From positions 5,138,926-5,202,925 of the forward strand of contig JACBWW010000045.1 in the NCBI GenBank assembly GCA_020086605.1: 64,000 nucleotides of DNA. Direction: 5' to 3'. The notes beneath the pieces are model-generated. The model made no database searches and was not told the origin of the DNA. It saw nothing but the letters and a program-made list of their open reading frames with translations. Below are positions 38,141 to 48,811 of the stretch, one piece after another (position 1 is the stretch's first letter; each line of letters begins with the position of its first letter). The translations under genes and the position numbers were made by a program. Source of the DNA: Lanius collurio (lineage: Eukaryota; Chordata; Aves; Passeriformes; Laniidae).

Positions 38141-41100
38141 AGGACACAGGGAAAGAAACCCAACTGCTTCCAGAGCAACGCAGCTCTGCTGTGCTTGAAC
38201 CCAACCACTGCCACTCAGAACATTTGTGGTTCCCAGTTCCTACACCCCCTCACATGACCGCTGGTGCTCAGTGTGGTATTTACTGAAGAATCTCTCCTCC
38301 CACTGCTGTAAAGAGTTTGTCACTTCCAGCTCACCTGAGTTTATTTGATACAAAACCCACAAGAGTCTGTATTTGCACCATGCTCATCTCACAGACCTTC
38401 CCAGTCAACGACAGAAGGAGAACACCCAAGAGAATTTTGTCTTTTTAATTCAGAAGATCAAATACCATTGCATTTTCAGCCAATAATATTTTACTGGGAC
38501 ACCAAGCTGCCAACTGTCTTTCAGAGGAAAAAAAAATGGAAGATATAAACATAAGTGGGAGGTAAAATTCAATCCAATCTGAAGTACAGCTGGGAGTCTT
38601 TTGTCTAATTCAATTAGATGATCACCTTAGTAGTTTTGTTCCTTAAGCTGAAGATAATCAAACCACAGTAATAAAAGGACTTCTCATCAATTCTGTCTGC
38701 TCTGGCAACTGGAACAGTGGTATCATTATTAATGGCAGAAATCATATTCTACTACCCCAGCTACAACTGTGGTGGCACAGATCAAAGGTGAACATTAACT
38801 GAAAGGGAACTGGAAATTAAAAAAAGGTCTCGTTTAGCTATAACAGTAAGCACTAAACAGGACACAGTACAGAGAGGAAAATAACACATAAAAAAGCAGA
38901 TCAAATCTGTTTGCCAAACATTCTTCACACATTCATCCTGAAACTACAAGGGCAAATTACAGCATGATGGTTGGAATCATCTGTTCAAAAGACATATTTA
39001 AATTTACTCTTTGCTTTCTCTCCACTGAAAAGAAGCAGTGCTCTGTACTTTTCTCATGTAAATTGAGAATTATCTGGTACAATCTGAATCCTGACTTCCT
39101 CTAAGAACCTCTCTGTATTACATTGGCATGGAGTAGCTGGTGCTTTGTGCATCTCCAACTCAGCAGTGATGGGAGAGAAGTAACAAAGCTGGCCAGGCAC
39201 TAAAAATCTCTGCACAGAGATTCTAATTTACACTGGCACCCCAGAACCCCCCAGCCCTCCCTGTGCCCAGGATGTGCTCCAGCACACAGCACACAATGCA
39301 AGCCTTCCCAATTGGTTTTCCACCCCTCCAGCAATCACACAGTTAACCTTGCTCTGTTTCCTGGGCAACTGGGCAAAATCCCACCCTTTCACACCGTCCA
39401 CATTGCACCTGCACACTCACCACAAATTCACAGACATGATAGAGCAAGCAGGATTTCAACCTTCAGCAGATAAACAATATTTTGGTTTTGTTTCCATTTC
39501 TATTCTCTTCTTGGGATGTATCAAATTAAACAATATGATTTGGGACTTTTTGGTTTAGTTGTTTTAAGGCAGACAAAAAGACCAATCAAATTCTATGTAA
39601 GATATTCATTAATTATGGCAGCAGGCCAAGGTTAAAAGAAAATCTGTTTTTTCTTGATGTGGTGGCCTGACAGTCCAGAATAAGATTTATGGTTACTTCT
39701 GCATACTGTGAGTAGTTTTAAGTATTTATCAACATATTAACTATACATGTTGCATTGATTCCACACCTTTCATCTTTGTGATGGAGAACTTTTCAACTGT
39801 GACAGGGAGGAAGCACAACAACTTCAAAGCTTGGCAGCATTAATTATATTTTAGGCCTCCCCAGTCATTAACATAAGAGTATCAGCTGGGCAGAGAGAAA
39901 AATCACCTGGGGACAACTGCTGCCACTGTGTTGGAGTGGGCAAAGAGGCCCAGTGCCACATGATCTCCTGTTTTATCTGACCTCAGGAGCTTTCAGCACT
40001 GGCCTGAAGCAGAGCACAGCTCTCCATCTCCCTTCCCAAAATATGCAGCAATGCAGGCAAGCTAAGCCTGTCCTCTACCTGAAGTAGTTCCTGAAAGTAG
40101 GTTAAAAACCCCACTAAGTGTTCATGAACTAAGTGAAAACTATTTCTCTGCATGAGATGGATTAGTTAAGCACAGAGATGAAAATTTCTATCATGATACT
40201 GACTGCTTTATTCTATTTTGCCACAACTTCACAGTACCATTCATCCAGTGGTTTTTACTGACACATGAGAAAGGCATGAAAAGAGGCAGCATTTTTGTAC
40301 CATTCAGCCATAGAGAGTCCATAAGGTACCGTAACTGTGCAGAGGAAAAAAGGGGAAATATTAACCTAAAAATTAAAAATATATCTATTTATTTTTCTGA
40401 TGTAGTAGATTACACATGTACAGCACAATGCCAGCCACAGCACTTTGTGAAGGGCTCATAAAGGCTTGATACCTGGAGACAGAGGGAGAAAGGAACATTT
40501 TGAAGTGGCCAATTTTCACTCCTTCAAAACCCCACAGAAACTAGCACAGGCAACAGTAGCAGAGCCCTCAAACTTACACCACCTCATACTCCCAGTAGAT
40601 ATCCATATTTTAGAAGTTCTCCTTTCTTTGTCCTTCCTTCCCTACAGTCTCTAAATCTGTTATTTCATGCCACTCTAGGTTTCATTTCAACAAAATCATC
40701 AGCACCTCCATGTGCAAAAATATTCTCAACTCCCTTTTATTGCAACAAAAGTTGCCAGCACCTTCAAGCACGAGCAATATTCCCTTCTCCTTTTTGAAAT
40801 TATTTTAAACACGTAGAGAATTGCAGTTGCCTTAGTGAGCAGCTCCAGTGACAGAGCACTGTTCTCTAGGACAGGATTACTGCTGTGGAGCAGGATCTCA
40901 GCACTACAGTACACCAGATTTAGTCCAGATTGGTTGCATCACTTGGTACAAGGAGTTTTCTGAGATAATGAGACAAAGTGACTAAAATATCTTGTTTGGC
41001 AGAGGGAGGCACACTCAGCAGGGCTGTGCTCCTCTCTGGCTGTGGTTTCAGCTCCTGCAGAAGCTCCACTGTTTGATCTCCATGTGCAACAGCCCCGAGC

Positions 41101-42072
41101 CAGAGCGATGCTAAACTTACTGCTGAAAGACTTGAGGTGATAAGATCATCTTTGCTCCCCCTTCCATCCCAATCCTTCCCCATATGTGGTTTAACCTGAG
41201 CAGCTGAACAGCCCACGCTGTGTTCACAGCCTGCTCCCTACCTGGGTGTGAGGCAGCGGGTAACTGGTGTGAGTGGGTACAGGAACTTCTGACAGCACAA
41301 GGAGCTCAACACCACAAGAGATCAAGGTAACCCAATCAGCCATTTCAGATGTCCTTAGGAAGCTACAGAACAGCCCACAAAGCTGGAACAGAGAGCTGTG
41401 CCTACTACAAATGATAGGCTGAAATTTAATTTCTGATGCTGCTAACAAGTTTAGCAATTGCCTATTACTTACTGCAGTTTTCTCAATTCTGTGTGCAAAC
41501 TAGTGGAGTGCAGTTCAGGAAACACCTGGGAGAAGGAAAATGAAGCCCCCTGCCCAGCAGCATGCCTGGTGCTGCATCAGTGCTCAGTGATGGGAGAGCC
41601 TTCTACTCACAGCGCTCAGGATTGAGCCTGCTGGTAAAACTACATTTCCTTGGGCCAAGAGTGCCCTGAAGCAATAGAGAAAAGTCCTTTGTGTTCGAGT
41701 GAAATCAGGATTCTGAGGCTAAGGAAATAAGCACCTTGCAGGGAATAAAAAGACCACCATATTCTGTGTGTTTCTAGGAAGACTTTGGGATCATTTGTGA
41801 ATTAGGAAGGAAATAGTTTAATAGAAAAATGAAGACTCAAAATGAAAATTTTCTAGATAATTTTTATGCTTTTGACAGGGCTGTAGAATGTTTTAGATCT
41901 TTACAGAAAGACTCCTACAATTGGTGCAAAAGACTCTCTTAGCCTGGCACAAGAGTAGGGATTTTTATTTGAAGAAAAAAACCCCACAACCACACACAAA
42001 ACTAAAAGGGAAAAGGGAAACTTAAATTAAACAACAACAAAAAAATCCCTCACATATTATTGATGCTTCTAC
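38141..42072. other. Unique noncoding sequence
   Basis: About 3.9 kb with no recognised gene or repeat family. On the minus strand, a strong acceptor-like tract and a GTAAGT donor enclose 53 bp at 41473-41525 (see findings). The A-rich stretch at about 41970-42045 immediately precedes the solo LTR and is low complexity. Confidence 0.5.
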
Positions 42073-42617
42073 TATCAACCACGATGGCACATTGAGATAA
42101 GGGTAACTTTATTCCATATTGACTGGCATGGGGCTGCATTTTGGGTTTGTGCTGGAAGCAGTGTTGATAACACAGGGATGTTTTTGTTATCAGTGAGCAG
42201 CACTTGCACAGAGCCAAGGCCTTTTCTGCTCCTCAGCCAGTGGGCTCAGGTTGCACAAGGGGCTGGGAGGGGACACAGTCAGGACAGGTGACCCCAAGTG
42301 ACCCAAGGGTGTTGTGGACAGCAAGCAGGGCTGGGGAAGAGGGAAGGGGAGGACACAGTGATGGAATTTGTCTTCCCATCAGCAGCCAAGTGTGCTGGAG
42401 CCCTGCTCTGCAGGGGCTGCTCAACACCTGGTGCCAGTGGGAAGGAGGCAATGATTTCCTTGTTTCTCTCTCCTCACAAGCACAGCCTTTGCTTTTCTTA
42501 GTAAGCTGCCTTTATCTCAGCCCACAAGTTCTCAGTTTTACCCTTCAGATGCTCTCCCCATCCCACCAGTGATCAGCTGTGTGGGGCTGAGTTGGCAGCT
42601 GGGATAAAACCACAACA
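42073..42617 (+). mobile_element. Solo LTR of an avian endogenous retrovirus, probably ERVL class
   Basis: The block has, in order, the landmarks of a long-known repetitive LTR of bird genomes: GGCATGGGGCTGCATTTTGG, GTGTTGATAACACAGGGATG, CAGAGCCAAGGCCTTTTCTG, GGGGCTGGGAGGGGACACAG, GTGATGGAATTTGTCTTCCC, TGGAGCCCTGCTCTGCAGG, CTTTATCTCAGCCCACAAG, TTTTACCCTTCAGATGCTC and GATAAAACCACAACA at the 3' boundary. Orientation is plus. The 5' edge is degraded and its position is an estimate. No gag, pol or env sequence flanks it and no second LTR was seen, so it is a solo LTR left by recombination. The promoter region between about 42300 and 42340 looks shortened and no intact TATA box is visible, so activity is unlikely. 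The frames at 42204-42572 are translations of it. ERVL class is from memory of similar LTRs and is uncertain; the avian LTR identity itself is firm. Confidence 0.85.
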
Positions 42618-44215
42618 CATCAGCAGTCCCTGCCCTCCAGGCCATTCTTTCTTTATCATCATCTCATTGTAGTTGATAACAAACACAGTGGATAATTGGA
42701 CTCTGGTTTGGAGTAAACTCGTTAAGCTGTAGCCAGGGGGTGACTCAGCCACGGTGCTTTTAACTCCCTGCACTGTTCTAAACTATGAAAAACTGTTTCC
42801 CAACTATCCATGAAAAAAAAATAGGCCATAATGAAGTAAAAAAGAACAAACAGCCCACAACCAGAACCCCTTAAAGTACTAAAAAAATAACATCAGCAAC
42901 AGTCAGAATTTAAGGATGCCCAAGAACATAATCCAAGTGCCACACATGTTCATCACTTGCAGGAAAGTCACAGAGATGCAATTTTTGCCTGCCTATGAAG
43001 GAGGGAATAAGATGCTGCAGTTAATTTTGCATATGGTACACAAGCTAGAAAATAAAACAATTTGTAAAGAAGGGTGTCCTTGGTGAGTTAAAGGCCCCAT
43101 TTCCTCCACACACTTTCAGTTTTCAAATGTAACCGACTAGGAAAACCTCAATAAAAAAAAAAAAAAAACAAAACACAGTCAACAGGGGGTAAACACTTGG
43201 AAAGTTACAAGCAGTAGAACAGATCTACCTGAAGCATTTCAAAATACCTTGAGAACAGGACAAAGATATAAAGAATTTCCTCTAAAGAAGGGGGAAAACA
43301 GAAGGATTTAAGTTTGAAAAATGACAATCTAACTCCTAAAAGCCACAAGAAGTTTTAGGGCTGAGAAGTAAGATCAGCAAACAATGCTGGAGGAGTCTGT
43401 AAGAACCCCCATGGATTGCTTTCAGCTTCCATTTCTCTCACACATCAGTTTGCCCCAGAACATCCCTAAAAAAACAGCTCCTGTTATTAGGCATTTTCTA
43501 TTATAAAAAATATGAAAAAATGATCCTTATGACACTGAAGACTTTGGTAACACCTGGCAAATTAATATCCATTAAATAAAGGTTACAGGTTCCAACTTCA
43601 GTCTGGCAAGGTCCTGTTACACTTTAATCATGCTCTAATAAGCCTTCACACTTTGAGAGTCAGTTCAAATGTGAATTTGCACTGGTTTTCTAAGTATATT
43701 TAGAATTAGTTGTACAATACATTCCTGTCAGCCTACAGTGCCTTGATTCCCAGCAATATAAAGATGTTGAAGTCTTCAGAAGACCAAGGCAATTTTCCAC
43801 TTGAGAGCTACTGGAAACTGGACAGTAAAGCCTCTTGCAAATGAGCTTCACCTCCTTCATTCAGGCCTAGCTGTAAACCATGCAGAGACAAACATGCAAG
43901 GGTCATCTGAACTGTTCCTGCTTTCACTATTAGATTGACTGTGAAAATGAATTTTCACACCTTTTTCTGACTAGTGAGTACCTGCACTGCTTGGCCAGCA
44001 CTAACTGCTGCCATTGGTAGCCAAGGGAACCATGTTACAGGTCTTTATTATTATAAAGGCAGTTCCCCTAACCTGCAACCTCCTTTAGAGTGGTCCCGCA
44101 AGAATTAGGAGATGCTTCAGTATGGTTTTGCCCCTCCACAGTGTCTTGTCCCTTTTTTGGAGGATGGGAGAGTTGTTTTTTATTTTTGTGTGTGTTTTGC
44201 AGTTTGGTTTCGGGC
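42618..44215. other. Unique noncoding sequence after the LTR
   Basis: AT-rich sequence with a sixteen-adenine run at 43153-43168 preceded by CAAT, which looks like a possible retro-tail, although no source sequence is recognisable upstream. No open frame worth reporting. Confidence 0.5.
43153..43168. repeat. Adenine homopolymer
   Basis: Sixteen adenines followed by CAAAACACAG. Could be the tail of an eroded retrocopy on the plus strand, but nothing upstream is recognisable. Confidence 0.85.
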
Positions 44216-44260
44216 TGGGGTTTTTGTTTCTTTGTTTTTTTTTTTTTCTTTTTTTGTTTT
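44216..44260. repeat. T-rich tract
   Basis: Almost pure thymine with scattered G and C, including a thirteen-thymine run at 44235-44247. It could be an extended polypyrimidine tract for the exon-like segment just downstream, or simple repeat sequence. Its presence makes any splice-acceptor prediction here less reliable. Confidence 0.8.
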
Positions 44261-44271
44261 GGTTCTTAAAG

Positions 44272-44338
44272 AGAATTTGAAAGATTCATTGCTATTTCGA
44301 GATGTGATTCAGCAGCATTGTGCGAAGATTTTTCACAA
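44272..44338 (+). other. Candidate exon of unknown gene (67 bp)
   Basis: A T-rich tract ending in GGTTCTTAAAG gives an acceptor at 44270-44271, and CACAA followed by GTGAGT gives a strong donor at 44339. The enclosed 67 bp is open in the frame that reads ENLKDSLLFRDVIQQHCAK and then IFHK, a balanced, helix-like peptide, in contrast to the low-complexity frames around it. The segment keeps two CpGs (44299, 44323), and four more follow by 44465 in a CpG-poor region. I cannot assign the peptide to a family. A chance pairing of splice-like words remains quite possible. Confidence 0.2.
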
Positions 44339-47300
44339 GTGAGTTAGAATTCTTCCATCCTTTTTTAGCAGAAGAAAGAGGCCGTGTGGGAAGGCATGTG
44401 GAAAGTGTGGGAGTTCAGAGAACGTTCATTATGTAACTCAGCAGGGAACAGAAACTCGAGGAGCCGTGGAGAAGCCAGCAGAGTGAGCAGTCCAGTGAGC
44501 ACTAAGAGTGAGCTACTGCATCTTCAGAGGCTCCACGTTTTGGGTCCTCCCTCTCCTCCTTAACAAAGCTGCCACTGCCTCAGATTCAAAGCCAAAAGGG
44601 ATCCTTACAAATCCTCAAGCCACCACTGAAAAGGTCACACTGGCCAAACATGAGAAGTGCAAAACCATGCTGAATATCTTGCATTAATCTTTGAAAGTAC
44701 TGTCTCTGCTTCTCCAGGCTGTCTGTTCAACTTGAGCTTATTTTAGCTGGATATGCATTTGCTGTGAGACCAGGAAATCCAGAAATCTGGATCCCATTTC
44801 AATATGGGTCCCAGTTTTATAATCAGAACTGCCTTAATTATAGCAACGTACAGTAAAACTGGGATGTGTAAGGAATCCTCATCACAGTCAGAGACTGTGC
44901 CAAGTGCAAATTGAAATGTTACCTAACTTCACATAGAGCAGAAGGAAATTTCTTTCTACAGGAGCATTTATAGTGAGCCCAGCAAGATTCCTGAATTAAC
45001 AGGAAAAGCATTAGCAATTGATCTGGATGAATCCAGTATCCTATGGCTGCTCAGCTATCAAGTATTTTACGCTTGTGCACATCAAAGTCTATTGTGATAA
45101 AAAGAATGAACCAAATGAAACATAATTGTCACTTGAACCACAATGTGCAGTGAGAGCACAATGCATTTTTACAGCTGGAGTAATATATTTCATCAAAATT
45201 AAATATTCTTGATTGCCTACAGAAGAAATTAGCTTCCAGAAAAACAGGCAGAATAGATCACAGGGGAAAAAAAAAAAGAAAAAAGAAAGAACTTTTTCTC
45301 TAATTATGGGTTGTAATCCTGGAGGTCTTCCACTCACTAAAACATTTCACTCCTCACAGGCACGTTTGCATGTCACTCCTGTGACATGAATGGAATGGTG
45401 GGGGATGGAAAAAAAACCAAAAAATACCTCTTTCTCCCTATTGAAAAATGAAAACCACATCTACAAAGAGCCAGGCTAAAACTTAAAAGCACAACCTCCG
45501 TGCCCATTTTCTGGAGCATTATTAATGTTTTTCCCACACCTAAGAAATCCCCACGGAAACACAACAGAGCTCTCTCTGCCCATCTTTATAAGCAAGCTTC
45601 CTGGTAGCTTCAGCGGACTTTGCTGGGGGAAAGCACCAGCAGCTTCTGCATAGACAGAAAATTCCTGAAGCCAAGTTCCTTTGTGTTTGGGCTGCTCAAA
45701 GACAACAATGAGATGTTTGTGTTAAGGTGCTGCTAAATCATCACCAAAACAGCACAAGGGGAAATCTAAAGATTGGCAGCACAAGCTCAAGTGTGATATT
45801 TCACATTCAAGGGGAATATTTGCTATTTTAGATAAAACCCTAGAACCAACCTGTCTGTGCTTTCAGCCTTAAAACAGCAAAATGGACTTCTAGTGAATAA
45901 CTACTGTGACATCCTTCTCTTATGTTCTCTGTACTTTATTTGTTTGTACTTTCCCCCCATTTTGGATTAGTTTTGAGCTGCTGTCTGTTCATTCACATTC
46001 CAGCCCTCAATCCACTCCCACATACCCCTTCCCCTCTGCTCCTCCTCACATCTTTCTGTGGGATCTCCTCCCTCCAACACTTAGATGCATTTTCTCTTTT
46101 ATCTTCCCCCTACATACCCTGGGTTGCACACAACAACATTAAAGCAGATTAACACGCTGCATCATTCATGGCTTTTTGACAGCTTCCAAAAAGTCACAAA
46201 ACACATTACAAGAATAATCATCATTTGGTCTTTCAGCCACAGAGTTTCACAGTCTCTGCTGTTCTTACAGCTCTTAACAGATGTACATTAGCACTAGGAC
46301 TGTTTATTTGCCTTCAGGCAAACTGGAAAGACTCAGCTGTAGCAGCCCATGATGGATTTTGGAGTGGTGCTGCTCTATGGCTGAGGACACCCAAGTGATA
46401 GCTAAGTTCCTCCCATCAGGGTTTCTGCCTTCCCTCGATGTTTATATAGCAACCATTCCCTCAGCAGGGCAAGGAGAGCTCTGTGCACAACAGTTGCAGC
46501 AAAGGCCACTGTACACAAAAACAATGCTCCAACTTCTAAATAAAGTGCTTACAATTATTACATTAATTGTAAAAGTCACTGGTAAAAACTTTTGTGAATA
46601 TTTTGCTAACTCTAAAGAGAAGATTTATTCAATTTTGGAAAACACTAAAACAGAGTTCTACCATTTAGTTTAACAAAAACTCCCTTTAAAAGGAACAGGC
46701 AATAAAAACTAGAACCCAACACACCCCAAGATGCACACACAGCCAATGCTAACAGCATGAGAAAAGGAAACCCCCAATAACCAGGTACCCAGCATTTTCC
46801 TTTGTTCCCCTCCTGGCACCATGCAAAGCCAGAATATAAAGGCACTCCCCTTTTGGTTGAGAGAAAATTGCATTCAATAACTGATTTTCTGTTTGAGTTG
46901 TAGGCAGTGTACAGAAATCAAAACATTTAATAGAAAATTCAGTCTGCCTCACTTCACTAAAACAAGCAATGGTTGTGTGAAGCAAAATACTCTAAAGTGG
47001 AACAATTCACTTTCAGCACTTAAAAGCAGAGAAAATGGTGAAGCAAATACAGATGAATACTGGAACAGAATGGGTGGAACAGCTCTGCTTCCTTGCAGGA
47101 TAGCAAGCTCCAGAGCTGGAACATTCCTAGCAACTGTGAGCTAAATCTGGCTTTTCTTCCTTTGCCTGCTTAATTGCAAAAATTTCAATCAGCATTTCTC
47201 ACCCAGGCAATCAGGTTCTGGGATATGCTGAAGTGACCTCGGTGTCAGACTCTGGGGTGTGCTGAGGGCAGAGTCCTGTCTGCTACAGCAAACCACTGCT

Positions 47301-48794
47301 CCACTTGGCATTAAAATGGAAATATAGTCCTGCAATAAACCACCAGGTATGATTGCCTGGTGATCTGAACTGTCATCTGTGAATCAGTGGATTGAGGCTG
47401 TCTTTAAAGTGTTTGTTTATGCCAAACAGAAAATTATTGAAAGGCAATAATAAGAACAAGAACATCATCTAGAATGGAGATCACAAGAGATTAACAGCTC
47501 AAAATTTTTCAGGCAGCAAGAAGCATCAAGTACAGTTCTTGTGTTTTAACAAGAGTGAAAAGGAATCCCCACAGCCCAACCCCAGCTCTGGCCATTTCCC
47601 TGGGGAAGAGCTGAATTCACACACTGCATAGAGGGAAAATAAACACTGAGGAGGCAGGGACAGTGTCCCACATGCTGTGATTCATTAGAATATTCCTGGG
47701 TTTGCAGGTCTATTGACACACCAGCTACAGCTCAATAATTCAGGGACACTTAGAAAGTTAGGGAGGAAGTGAGTTTTTGCACCTTTAACACAGAAATCCA
47801 CAGGGGTTACACAACTCACCTACTTACACGTGTGACAACACATCCCTGGGGCCCTGAGCTGCTGCATCACTTTCTACATCCACCTTTTGAGAAAGGACTG
47901 GAAATGGAAAGGAGCTTGGAAGTGTCACTACTTCAGCTTGTGCTGGAGATAGCTTTGAGCCATCTGGGACACCAGACTGGGAAAAGGAATTCCCCTCTTT
48001 TTCTTCCAGCCCAAGATCTGACCTGCAAACCTAAAACAGCAAGGGAGAAACTTTTCCTAGAGGCTCTACAAGAAACCACATATTTTAGTTGGAGAAGCCT
48101 AAATTCAACACACTTGTCATTCTGGGAAACAAATATACATATAAACAAAAAGTAGAAAAGTACACATGTGTAAGATGGAGGCAAAAGCTTGTATTGACAG
48201 AAACATCATGTACATAATTTCCTTTGACATCAGAGTTAAATGTCTAAACATTAGAGTGCTATTACTGCAACAGCCAAACTCAGCTCTCAAATACAAGGAA
48301 GAATTCACAGTACATCATAGCATACAATTTTTGAGTTTAGATTGTTTAGATAAAGCTTGCTATCAGAAAATAAAAATAGGCAATTTCTGCTGTACCTCGG
48401 TATCAAAGTGCTCTTCAGATAACAGAACCTCCACTTCCCCAAAGACCAATACAGATAATTGCCTTCTGCTGTTATTAATACATAAACATTTAGTTGCAAG
48501 TATTTTGGCTTGTAGATACATTTTGTGGCTTGCCACTGAATTGCTGCAATCTGAGTGAAATTCCAAAATCAGCTTGCCTAGTCAAGTGTTGGGCAGGAAT
48601 GGATTTCCAGCAAAATAATTATTGCTTCTGCTTGCAACTATTTACACTTCATGGTATTTTTATCATAATACATTCTTGGGCCCCTGATCCATCTTATTCA
48701 ACTGCACTCAGAGAGATGCTACTGCTGAATTCAGTATAAAAACTTCTGCCTACAGAAAGATTGTGTTCCTGAGCTGCTTGGACTGATGTCCATT
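44339..48794. other. Unique noncoding sequence
   Basis: About 4.5 kb. The first 140 bp keeps an unusual number of CpGs and may belong to a constrained block with the candidate exon. An A-rich tract lies near 45269-45288. A pyrimidine-rich segment covers about 45905-46125. Frames such as 47769-48155 (plus, 128 codons) have no recognisable domain or splice context. No gene or repeat family is assigned. Confidence 0.5.
45905..46125. repeat. Pyrimidine-rich segment
   Basis: The plus strand is strongly C and T rich over roughly 220 bp, with many CTC, CCC and TTC words, and yields the serine/proline-rich frames on the plus strand here. It is low-complexity DNA with strand asymmetry, not coding sequence. 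Boundaries are approximate. Confidence 0.5.
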
Positions 48795-48811
48795 AAAAAA
48801 AAAAAAAAAAA
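48795..48811. repeat. Adenine homopolymer
   Basis: Seventeen adenines preceded by CCATT. No retrotransposed source sequence is recognisable upstream. Confidence 0.85.

Noticed and set aside
42204..42572. 122-codon plus frame
   Set aside because: Lies inside the solo LTR; LTRs of this kind do not encode protein.
43000..43168. Processed pseudogene suggested by a poly-A run
   Set aside because: No upstream sequence resembles a known transcript and no target-site duplication could be identified.
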